Part shown: piece after piece, positions 31,793 through 38,757 of the stretch
Position numbering within the stretch: the first letter of the stretch is position 1
Layout: each line of letters begins with the position of its first letter
From: a candidate division TM6 bacterium GW2011_GWF2_30_66
GTDB lineage: Bacteria; Babelota; Babeliae; Babelales; Vermiphilaceae
NCBI GenBank assembly: GCA_000989195.1
Contig: LBOA01000013.1
Span: forward strand, 1-38,757
Direction: 5' to 3'
DNA: 38,757 bases
Notes under the pieces: generated by a model
What the model was told of the DNA's origin: nothing
Seen by the model: only the letters and a program-made list of their open reading frames with translations
Database searches by the model: none
Translations under genes and position numbers: made by a program

Positions 31793-32122
31793 TTATTTAT
31801 TTTTTCCATCAAAAGTAATGATAATTTCATTGTTGTCAACGGGGGCTATTTTAGCAAAGCCAATATTTGAACATGATTTTGAGTAGATATCAGAAAACAT
31901 TATGCAAGGAATTATATAGTTTTTATGTATATAATTATGCCATGCAGTTATGGAATCGCTAATGCATTTAAAAATGCTAGTTTTTTGTCTTTTTTTTATA
32001 GGGTCTATATTAATTATTATTTCATTATTATTTAAATTTGTTTTTTCCATACTTAATAAATTTGTTTCTTTAAATATAATAAAAGTAAATGTTATTAAAA
32101 AAAGTATTTTTATTTTTTTCAT
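31793..32122 (-). CDS. small exported protein of unknown function
   Basis: A 109-residue protein with AGAAAG before the start and a signal peptide (MKKIKILFLITFTFII, hydrophobic to about residue 17). The mature part has two similar strands, NNEIIINIDPI and NNEIIITFDGK, bracketing a middle stretch with three cysteines (about residues 53, 73 and 84). No family recognised. It lies five bases before the leucine-rich repeat gene, so the two are probably made together and might form a pair. Confidence 0.55.
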   Translation of the reverse strand: MKKIKILFLITFTFIIFKETNLLSMEKTNLNNNEIIINIDPIKKRQKTSIFKCISDSITAWHNYIHKNYIIPCIMFSDIYSKSCSNIGFAKIAPVDNNEIIITFDGKNK

Positions 32123-32148
32123 GTTATTTCTTTCTAAATAAAATAGTT

Positions 32149-32296
32149 TTTACAGGAGCATATTTTATATAAAATTATAAGTATGTGTCCTGACTCAGTA
32201 CATATGGGACTTTTGCCGTCAATTAAGATGTATTATGACATAAAAGCCCATTATTGTAAAGCGCTTGTTCTGACTCAGTACATATGCTCCTGTAAA
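32149..32296. mobile_element. 148-bp MITE-like element
   Basis: Bounded by perfect 15-base inverted repeats: TTTACAGGAGCATAT at 32149-32163 and its complement at 32282-32296. Inside, CTGACTCAGTACATATG occurs twice as a direct repeat 80 bases apart (32190 and 32270). A nearly matching inverted pair ATGGGACTTTT / AAAAGCCCAT lies between them. No coding potential. Size and ends fit a non-autonomous element, but a structured regulatory RNA or terminator for bamA, whose stop codon begins 7 bases away, is also possible. Confidence 0.55.
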
Positions 32297-32302
32297 TTTT
32301 TA

Positions 32303-35026
32303 TTACCAATCGTAAGTCATGCCAAAGTGAACTTCAGAAGGCGTTTCGCCCAATTTCTTTTTACGATCTAATTTAAATCCCCAGTCTATTCTTACTGGCA
32401 TAGGGCTTAACATTCTAAAGCCAAATCCTACTGCATGTCGATAATTAAATGAGTTGTTTGTTATTCCTGCGGGACAAGAATTTGTATAAGGATTATCCCA
32501 ACCGGTACCACCGTCATAGAAAACAACGCCTTTTAAATTAAAATCTTGAGTTATAGGAAATTGTAATTCTATATTGGTAAACATGGCTTTTGATCCGCCA
32601 ATTGGGTCGCCACAGAACATAGGACTTATTTGTCCAAATAAGAAGCCTCTGACGCTTGAAGGGCCACCAATATGATATAATTCTCTATATGGGATGGTTC
32701 TGTTTTTAAATTTCTTTGATGCGCCTAAGAATAAATGTAATTTTAAAATTAAGTCGTTTGTGCCGATAAGAGGTGTAAACCAACTAAAATCAAAATCTGC
32801 TTTAAAGTAACCGATATTGCAATTGAAACTTGGCAAGCCTAATCTTGAGTTTAAAAACCATCTGTATCCTTGGCTTGTATGCATAGGATGGTTTCTTCTG
32901 TCTTGACCAATTTGATTTTCTAACCAAACATATGTTCCACCATCAAATAATTGATCAAGAATGCATTGATATTGATTTTTTGCTGTTGGATCTGCTAATA
33001 TTGCGTGCTCTTGTCTAGTTAATGCTAATATTGGTCTGTTTTCAAATACTACGTTATCTGCGCCAAGTTTAAATAATATTTGAGAGTTATTTAGCTTAGG
33101 AGAAACGAATCCTATTGTTACACCGCCGCCAGTGTTTTTTTCACTCATAGGTCTTATTGTAGTAAAGTCACCATAAGTTGGGCGTTTATGATAAATATCT
33201 ATTGCACCAGTTATTGGTTTGTTAAATAGCCATGGGTCTGTAATATTAAATGATATTGTTTGTTGATCTTTTGCAAGTGCACCACTGAGAGCTACAGCTA
33301 TACCTGTGCCAAAAGCATTTGTGTCGTTGAGTTCGCCAGTTACTGAGAATCCTGAGTTTGCGTTTGTTATATTTTCTACCGAACCACCAAATCCTAATTT
33401 AATTCCAGCATGCCCTGTTTTTGCTTCTTTAACAACCAAATCAAGGTCTGCAAGATTTTTTTCAAGTCTTGTTGCCTGCCAGTTTACACCGTCTTTTGGA
33501 TCAAAGAATCCTAGAGATTCAACTCCATATTTAGAAATTTCTTTTTTGCGATTTGTTATAATATCGCCTTCTCTCAAGACTATTTTTCTTCTAATAACTT
33601 TGTCTTTAGTTTTTTTGTTTCCTGTTATATTAATTTTATTGAGGAAAACTTTTTCGCCTGCTTCGGTATAAAAAGCTAATTTTACAGTTTTATTGTCGTC
33701 ATCAGGTTGTATAGATGGCTCTATGTTTGCAAATATATAACCAAGTTCGCCCCATACCATTTCAAGTTCTTTTATAGCATCAACAATCTTCTTTCTAGAA
33801 TACAAATCTCCAACTCTTATTGGAATTCTTGATACTAAATATTCGTCCTTTAGAATGTCATTACCAGATGCTTTTATTTCACTAATTTTGTATCTATCGC
33901 CTTCTTCTATATTAAATGTTACTGTAAAGTCGCTGCCATTAGAATCTTTTTTTAGATCAGTTTTTATAACTTTTGCCTTCATATAACCGGAGCTTTGGTA
34001 GTATTGCTCAATTATGTGTTTATCGCCATCTAATCTATCTTCTTGTAGTGTTCCAGAGCCATCAAGAGCACCTAAAATCCAGTCTTCTCTTGTAAAAATT
34101 ATTTTTCTTAGATCTCTTGAGCTTATATTTTTATTTCCATCAAACATAACACGTTTTACTTTTGATTTTTGGCCATCTTCTATATTAAATATAGCTATAG
34201 CTCTGCCATCGGCGTCTATTTTTAGCTCAGAAGTAACCATTGTGTTATGATAATTTTTTTCAGCATAAATATTTTTTATTATTAATTCGTATCTCTTTAA
34301 TTCTTGATCATCAAGAGCTGGGATATCTGTTAAGTTTATTTTTTTCTTTAGATCTTCGTCGCTAACGCTTCTTTTTTTAGGTAAGAACTGTATGTCTTTT
34401 AAGACTTTTTTTTCTTCTATACTTACTATAATATTTACGCCGTTATCACCAACAAGTTCACCATAAATATTTACATTTTTAATTCTTTTTAGGCCGTAAT
34501 AAAGATTATGAATTAATTTTCTTGTTTTTCTTGGATCGAATTTTTCGCCTACTTTATATGGTATTTTATTTAATATTGCTTGTTTATCTACAAGAACATT
34601 TCCTGTAACAATTATATTTTTTATTATTTTTAGGGAATCGGTATTAATTCCTAGTTCTTTTAGATCATCTTCTTGTTGATCTTTATTTTTTATATCGTTT
34701 TTGCTTTTATTGGAACTTTTTTTGTTGTTTTTTTGTTCCTGTTTTGAGTTTTTTGCTTCTTTAGTATTTTTACTTTCTTGTGTTTTTTCTTTAGTTAACT
34801 TGGTTTTTTGATTGTCGACATCGTCAGGTTTTTCTTGAAGTTTATTTTGTTCTTGCGCAGGTATCTGTGTTTTATTTTTGGTTTTTTCGATATCTTTACT
34901 GTTTATTTGTTTAGTGTTTTTGCTAGTTTTTTTTGCAGATTGTGCGCAAGTAAAGGATAATAATAGTGACAAATTAAATATAGTCACAAAAATTGTTTTA
35001 TAAATTTTTTTTATATCTTGTGCCAT
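32303..35026 (-). CDS. bamA: outer-membrane protein assembly factor BamA
   Basis: A 907-residue Omp85 protein that folds and inserts beta-barrels in the outer membrane. After a signal peptide (hydrophobic residues about 10-28) comes an unusual stretch of about 90 residues (30-125) very rich in Lys, Gln, Asn and Ser. POTRA domains follow from about 135 (IKNIIVTGNVLVDKQAI, VKRVMFDGNKNISSRDLR, ISEIKASGNDILKDEYL and LNKINITGNKKTKDKVI as strand starts). The C-terminal barrel holds VRGFLFGQISP (the VRGF motif) and ends in GMTYDW, a normal terminal aromatic. CAGGAGC supports the start. It has its own leader region. Confidence 0.95.
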   Translation of the reverse strand: MAQDIKKIYKTIFVTIFNLSLLLSFTCAQSAKKTSKNTKQINSKDIEKTKNKTQIPAQEQNKLQEKPDDVDNQKTKLTKEKTQESKNTKEAKNSKQEQKNNKKSSNKSKNDIKNKDQQEDDLKELGINTDSLKIIKNIIVTGNVLVDKQAILNKIPYKVGEKFDPRKTRKLIHNLYYGLKRIKNVNIYGELVGDNGVNIIVSIEEKKVLKDIQFLPKKRSVSDEDLKKKINLTDIPALDDQELKRYELIIKNIYAEKNYHNTMVTSELKIDADGRAIAIFNIEDGQKSKVKRVMFDGNKNISSRDLRKIIFTREDWILGALDGSGTLQEDRLDGDKHIIEQYYQSSGYMKAKVIKTDLKKDSNGSDFTVTFNIEEGDRYKISEIKASGNDILKDEYLVSRIPIRVGDLYSRKKIVDAIKELEMVWGELGYIFANIEPSIQPDDDNKTVKLAFYTEAGEKVFLNKINITGNKKTKDKVIRRKIVLREGDIITNRKKEISKYGVESLGFFDPKDGVNWQATRLEKNLADLDLVVKEAKTGHAGIKLGFGGSVENITNANSGFSVTGELNDTNAFGTGIAVALSGALAKDQQTISFNITDPWLFNKPITGAIDIYHKRPTYGDFTTIRPMSEKNTGGGVTIGFVSPKLNNSQILFKLGADNVVFENRPILALTRQEHAILADPTAKNQYQCILDQLFDGGTYVWLENQIGQDRRNHPMHTSQGYRWFLNSRLGLPSFNCNIGYFKADFDFSWFTPLIGTNDLILKLHLFLGASKKFKNRTIPYRELYHIGGPSSVRGFLFGQISPMFCGDPIGGSKAMFTNIELQFPITQDFNLKGVVFYDGGTGWDNPYTNSCPAGITNNSFNYRHAVGFGFRMLSPMPVRIDWGFKLDRKKKLGETPSEVHFGMTYDW

Positions 35027-35100
35027 TTAAAAGCTCCTGTTTTTTTTCATAACAATAACAAAGGTCCGATAGTATAAAATAATACTATTTTTTTTTTAAG

Positions 35101-35138
35101 TTGGCCAATTATACGAACGGATATAATTTGTGTATAAT
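35101..35138 (+). promoter_or_regulatory. candidate promoter of cysS
   Basis: TATAAT at 35133-35138 has TTATAC 18 bases upstream. A second TATAAT at 35122-35127 has TTGGCC 15 bases upstream. Both lie 48-65 bases before the cysS start. In sequence this AT-rich such boxes arise by chance, so the assignment is tentative. Confidence 0.35.
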
Positions 35139-35186
35139 ATTTATAAATATTTTTTTATAAAATTTTCTTTTAAAAAAAGGGTTAAT

Positions 35187-36560
35187 ATGCTTAAAGTTAC
35201 AAATACTTTAACTGGAAAAAAAGAGATTTTTGAGTCAATAGGAAAAAATAAAGTGAAAATGTATGTGTGTGGAATTACTCCATATGATGCCGCACATATA
35301 GGACACGGTAGAGTCGCAGTGGTTTTTGATGTTTTTTATAGATTATTAAAATTTTTAGATTACGATGTTGCTTATTGTAGAAATTATACAGATATTGATG
35401 ATAAGTTATTAAAAAAAGCAGATCAAGAGCTTGGTGATAGTTTAAGATATAAAGAAATTGCAGAAAAATATATTAAAATGTTTGAAGTTGACGTAGATGA
35501 ATTAAATTGTTTGCGTCCAACTTTTGAGCCTCGTGTAACTGATAATATGTCAGAGATTATTAAATTTATAGATGATTTGGTGCATTCTGGAGCTGCATAT
35601 GTTTCAGGTGGCGATGTATATTTTAGCGTGAAAAGCTTTTCTGGTTATGGAACATTATCAAAACATAATTTAGATGATTTGCAATCTGGTGCGCGTGTAG
35701 AAGTTAGTGAAGTTAAAATGGATCCTTTGGATTTTGCTCTATGGAAAAGATCGTCAGAAGGTACTTTTTGGGAGAGTCCATGGGGATGGGGCAGACCAGG
35801 TTGGCATATAGAGTGTTCAGTACTTGCTAATAAGTTTCTTGGAGATCAGATTGATATTCATGGCGGTGGCATGGATTTAATATTTCCTCATCATGAAAAT
35901 GAGATAGCGCAATCTGAAGCGCATAATAAAAAGCCGTTTGTTAATTATTGGATACACAATGCGTTTGTCGTTATCGACAAAGAAAAAATGTCCAAATCTA
36001 TGGGCAACTTTTTTACTTTAAGACAAGTGTTTGAGCAATTCGAGCCAAGATTAATTAGATATTATATTCTTAAACACTATTATCGTGCGCCACTTGATTT
36101 TTCTTTTGATGAAATTGAAAGTAGCAAAAAAAGTTTTAACAAAATAGCAAATACTTTTTGTGATCCTGATATTAGCAAGTCCTGCAAAAGTGATATTGGC
36201 TCTTTATGCGAGAAAGAAACTCTTGCCCAAGTGCAAGAATCAAAAGTGGCAAGTCAAATGCTAAATTTTTTATTAGATGATTTAAACACTTCTGGCATGT
36301 TTGGCGTGTTATTTGAGAATTTAAGCGATCTCAAAAATAACCCGCAAGAACTATGTGCAGTAAAAACTGTGCTTACAGATATTCTAGGTTTAACTTTAGA
36401 GCCATTGGCAGAAAAAGAAGTTGAAATAACTCCTGAGATACAAAAATTAATTGATGATCGTGCGCAAGCAAGACTTGATAAAAATTGGGCGTTAGCTGAT
36501 CAAATTCGCGATCAATTGGCTGTGCTTGGTGTTGAGGTACAGGATAAGAAGTTGAAGTAA
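35187..36560 (+). CDS. cysS: cysteinyl-tRNA synthetase
   Basis: A 457-residue class I aminoacyl-tRNA synthetase that charges tRNA-Cys. Seen: MYVCGITPYDAAHIGHGR with the zinc Cys28 and HIGH at 37-40, PGWHIECSVL, HGGGMDLIFPHHENE and KMSKS at 267-271. The C-terminal part ends with the helical anticodon-side segment DDRAQARLDKNWALADQIRD. I start at 35187, where AAGGG precedes the ATG; the longer frame has no support. Length is normal. A single-gene unit, divergent from bamA. Confidence 0.97.
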   Translation: MLKVTNTLTGKKEIFESIGKNKVKMYVCGITPYDAAHIGHGRVAVVFDVFYRLLKFLDYDVAYCRNYTDIDDKLLKKADQELGDSLRYKEIAEKYIKMFEVDVDELNCLRPTFEPRVTDNMSEIIKFIDDLVHSGAAYVSGGDVYFSVKSFSGYGTLSKHNLDDLQSGARVEVSEVKMDPLDFALWKRSSEGTFWESPWGWGRPGWHIECSVLANKFLGDQIDIHGGGMDLIFPHHENEIAQSEAHNKKPFVNYWIHNAFVVIDKEKMSKSMGNFFTLRQVFEQFEPRLIRYYILKHYYRAPLDFSFDEIESSKKSFNKIANTFCDPDISKSCKSDIGSLCEKETLAQVQESKVASQMLNFLLDDLNTSGMFGVLFENLSDLKNNPQELCAVKTVLTDILGLTLEPLAEKEVEITPEIQKLIDDRAQARLDKNWALADQIRDQLAVLGVEVQDKKLK

Positions 36561-36596
36561 AATTTTTACGAAAATTTTGTGATTTTAAAAAGTAAG

Positions 36597-36624
36597 AGGG
36601 GCTGCGTTTTATTTTGCAGCCCCT
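36597..36624. terminator. hairpin between convergent genes
   Basis: AGGGGCTGC at 36597-36605 pairs with 36616-36624 (nine pairs, ten-base loop). On the minus strand it is soon followed by a T5 run; on the plus strand the tract is weaker. It lies between cysS and the convergent ankyrin-type gene and probably helps end both. Confidence 0.6.
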
Positions 36625-36706
36625 GTGAAATAATTGTAGTTTAAATTGTTTTTTACCAAAATTATTATTAGTTTTTTTCTTCGCCCTATATTGGTATTCT
36701 TAATAA

Positions 36707-36994
36707 TTATTCATCAAAAAGTCCACTTTTGGCGCCGTATTTTTTAAGTAGTTCTACATTTTCTGTCATATCTTGCATATCTGCTAAATCTAGGGCAGTG
36801 TATTCGCCCATTAGATAAGCATTTATATTTGTTCTTTTATCTTTTAAAATAAGTTCCAAAATTTCTGCAGATCCTTGTGCGGCTAGAGATAAACAACTTT
36901 GAACATCAATATCTTTTTCTGACAAAAGTTTTTCGACTATTTTTTTAAATTGGTTTTTGGTAAAAGCGGGGGGTGTGATTTGTTTGCGGGGCAT
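36707..36994 (-). CDS. small ankyrin-repeat protein
   Basis: A 95-residue protein without a signal peptide. Residues about 63-90 (GEYTALDLADMQDMTENVELLKKYGAK) fit one ankyrin repeat, and SCLSLAAQGSAEILELIL at 33-50 a second, weaker one. Ankyrin proteins bind other proteins and are typical of host-associated bacteria. The upstream side is a GC-rich repeat (36997-37026) that abuts the start codon and supplies its ribosome-binding site, GGATGAC. The gene may be a remnant of a longer ankyrin gene cut by that repeat. Confidence 0.6.
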   Translation of the reverse strand: MPRKQITPPAFTKNQFKKIVEKLLSEKDIDVQSCLSLAAQGSAEILELILKDKRTNINAYLMGEYTALDLADMQDMTENVELLKKYGAKSGLFDE

Positions 36995-36996
36995 GT

Positions 36997-37026
36997 CATC
37001 CGTAGCCTTGGCGTAGGCTGATAAAA
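36997..37026. repeat. dispersed GC-rich repeat abutting the ankyrin gene
   Basis: On the minus strand the sequence is CAGCCTACGCCAAGGCTACG, with the flanks TTTTAT and GATG. It matches the widespread short repeat whose chance translation reads AYAKA. A partial relative (CTTCGCCTACGGCTTCGG) lies at 37120-37137, upstream of the AAA/PD-(D/E)XK gene. Confidence 0.6.
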
Positions 37027-37118
37027 AAGTTGTATATAAAGCCCAATATTGTTAATCTTGACATAAATAGCTTGATAAAAGGGATTTTTGTTTAATAGGA
37101 AAATTTAAAATAAACCTG

Positions 37119-37162
37119 TCTTCGCCTACGGCTTCGGTCGGGTTGCCCCATAAGGAGGGCAA
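37119..37162. repeat. GC-rich repeat with small hairpin
   Basis: CTTCGCCTACGGCTTCGG is followed by TTGCCC (37143-37148) and its complement GGGCAA (37157-37162). Much richer in GC than its surroundings. It probably belongs to the same family as the repeat at 36997 and lies in the leader of the following gene. Confidence 0.55.
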
Positions 37163-37209
37163 AAATAGTAGTAAAAAATTGTGTTATTTTTTGTTGTAAG
37201 GGTGATTTT

Positions 37210-38757
37210 ATGAAGAAACTTCCAATAGGCATACAAACATTTTCAGAAGTTATAGAGAATGGCTATGTTTATATCGATAAAACCAAATATATTTATGAGC
37301 TTATAAAGGGGAAATATATATTTTTTTCACGCCCACGTCGATTTGGTAAATCACTTTTATGTTCGACGCTTAAAGAACTTTTTTCTGGTAATCGTGATCT
37401 TTTTAATGGATTATGGATAGATAAAAATACAGATTATTCGTGGCCGGTTCACCCTGTGATTTATTTGGATCTATCAATGACACGTTCTAGTACTGTTGAG
37501 GCTTTGGAAAACAGTTTAATTAGTAATCTTAGTGTTATTGCAAAGTTTTATAAACTAGATGAAATTAATAAAACTACACCAGGGGAAGTGCTTCAAGAAA
37601 TGGTTATCTTATTACAAGAAAAATTTGGACAAAAAGTTGTAATAATTATAGACGAGTATGACTCGCCAATAATAAATCATATTGAAGACTTACAAAAAGC
37701 TAAAAAGCTTCAAGAAGCTTTGAAAGAATTTTACACTTATATTAAGGGTCTTGACCAATATCTTTATTTTGTTTTTATTACTGGAATTACTCGTTTTTCC
37801 AAGACAAGTATTTTTTCTGGAATGAATCAATTAAAAAATATTTCTATGGATTCTAAATTTGCGCATCTTGTTGGGTATACCAAAGAAGAAATTATTTTTT
37901 ATTTTCAAGAGCATTTGCAGAAAATTGTAGAGGATAAGAAAGTTTTTTCAAAGATGGGTATTGAAGGAGTAAAGAATATGCTGCATATTTGGTATAATGG
38001 ATATTGCTTCTGTAGTGAGCTGCAAGAGGAGGATGGAAAAGAGTTGGCGAGGCTTTATGCTCCATTTTCAATACTTAATTTTTTAGATAATGCAGCTTTT
38101 AGAAATTATTGGTTTGAATCCGGGACTCCAACATTTTTAATGAAAGTTTTAAAGCAGAAAAAGTATCCAATAGAGTTATTTGATAATTTAAAAGCTGATA
38201 TGAACGAACTTATGACATTTGATATTGAAAACATACCTCTGTCAACGTTACTTTTTCAGGCCGGTTATGCAACAATAAAAGATTATGATTCTTTGTATCA
38301 GCACTACTCGCTCGAGATGCCAAATTATGAAGTAAAAGATTCGTTATTAAAATGTGTTTTAACTGTGATGACTGAGCATAGCTCTTCGACGATTAATACT
38401 GAATTAATAGACTTGCGTATTGCATTAGAAGCTGGCGATTTAGATGCTTTTATTTATAAAATTAAAAAGTTTTATTCAACAATACCATACACTATTGCAA
38501 TAGATAACGAAAAATATTACCAGACGATTTTCTTTTTGGATGTTGAAAGAGCTACAAATGTTGGACGCATTGATTTGTTAGTTCAAACAAGCAAAGTATT
38601 ATATTTGTTTGAGTTTAAATTAAATGGATCAGCAGAAAAAGCTATTAAGCAAATTTTTGACAAAAAATATTATGAGGCATATCAGGCAAAAAATAAAAAT
38701 GTGAATAATACACAAATAAAGCTTGTCGGAGTTAACTTTTCTAGCGAAGCTAAAAAT
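37210..38757 (+). CDS. AAA-ATPase-like / PD-(D/E)XK nuclease-like protein, partial
   Basis: The reading frame is open from the ATG at 37210 (AAGGGTGA upstream) to the right edge, 516 codons, so the C-terminus is missing. The N-terminal domain is the AAA-ATPase-like family: LPIGIQTFSEVIENGYVYID, the phosphate loop RPRRFGKSL at 41-49 and VVIIIDEYDSPI as Walker B. The C-terminal domain (from about residue 440) is the linked PD-(D/E)XK family, with GRIDLLVQ and YLFEFKL carrying the acidic and E-x-K residues. This pair is common in host-associated bacteria, often in many copies. Function is unproven; nucleic-acid cleavage or defence has been proposed. Confidence 0.88.
   Translation, partial: MKKLPIGIQTFSEVIENGYVYIDKTKYIYELIKGKYIFFSRPRRFGKSLLCSTLKELFSGNRDLFNGLWIDKNTDYSWPVHPVIYLDLSMTRSSTVEALENSLISNLSVIAKFYKLDEINKTTPGEVLQEMVILLQEKFGQKVVIIIDEYDSPIINHIEDLQKAKKLQEALKEFYTYIKGLDQYLYFVFITGITRFSKTSIFSGMNQLKNISMDSKFAHLVGYTKEEIIFYFQEHLQKIVEDKKVFSKMGIEGVKNMLHIWYNGYCFCSELQEEDGKELARLYAPFSILNFLDNAAFRNYWFESGTPTFLMKVLKQKKYPIELFDNLKADMNELMTFDIENIPLSTLLFQAGYATIKDYDSLYQHYSLEMPNYEVKDSLLKCVLTVMTEHSSSTINTELIDLRIALEAGDLDAFIYKIKKFYSTIPYTIAIDNEKYYQTIFFLDVERATNVGRIDLLVQTSKVLYLFEFKLNGSAEKAIKQIFDKKYYEAYQAKNKNVNNTQIKLVGVNFSSEAKN

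Noticed and set aside
33306-33671. Plus-strand open frame opposite bamA
   Set aside because: Lies wholly within the POTRA-barrel coding region on the other strand and has no family features.
36561-36706. Small gene between cysS and the ankyrin gene
   Set aside because: Only a hairpin and AT-rich sequence are seen; no start with a ribosome-binding site.

Overview
The window is a very AT-rich stretch of a bacterial chromosome. It encodes Gram-negative envelope proteins (BamA, two outer-membrane barrel proteins), FtsL/FtsI-type division proteins, CysS, an archaeal-type class I aldolase, an ankyrin-type protein and an AAA-ATPase/PD-(D/E)XK protein, plus many short secreted proteins of unknown function. 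GC-rich palindromic repeats are scattered in and between genes. The mix of eukaryote-like glycosyltransferases, ankyrin and leucine-rich-type proteins and signal peptides on nearly everything suggests an intracellular or protist-associated bacterium. Candidatus Dependentiae (TM6) is my best guess. This is inference; no rRNA gene is present to confirm it.

Layout. Positions 1-96 are the 3' end of a group II intron (domains V and VI). Positions 99-9197 hold mostly minus-strand genes for exported glycosyltransferases and methyltransferase-like proteins; a two-domain methyltransferase-like gene on the plus strand ends in a perfect 39-bp hairpin terminator. Positions 9676-11562 carry an SGNH hydrolase and a protein resembling the N-terminal half of eukaryotic STELLO glycosyltransferases. 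A long minus-strand series follows, transcribed from 21999 down to 11605: a UDP-GlcNAc 2-epimerase/UDP-ManNAc dehydrogenase fusion, a two-domain oxidoreductase, GDP-fucose synthase, GDP-mannose 4,6-dehydratase, a DUF268 protein, an NDP-sugar epimerase, and a protein resembling the C-terminal half of STELLO.

Positions 22276-25253 encode two paralogous outer-membrane barrels. Positions 25254-25679 are a repeat patch with a relic of a second aldolase gene. Positions 25680-29911 hold aldolase, an ATP-grasp protein, FtsI and an FtsL-like protein. Positions 30143-32122 encode three small or repeat-type exported proteins. A MITE-like 148-bp element follows, then bamA, cysS, an ankyrin-type gene and a truncated AAA/PD-(D/E)XK gene running off the right edge.

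The most interesting feature is that essentially every product between 99 and 16840 starts with a signal peptide. This includes GDP-mannose 4,6-dehydratase and GDP-fucose synthase, which are normally cytoplasmic. The NDP-sugar epimerase lacks a signal peptide in its own frame, but a well-formed signal-peptide ORF with a good ribosome-binding site lies directly upstream, one base out of frame across an A-run. The locus looks like a complete sugar-nucleotide and glycosyl-transfer pathway built for export, perhaps to act in a host cell. The WecB/WecC-type fusion and the two-domain oxidoreductase at the head of the same series lack signal peptides and would make precursors in the bacterial cytoplasm.
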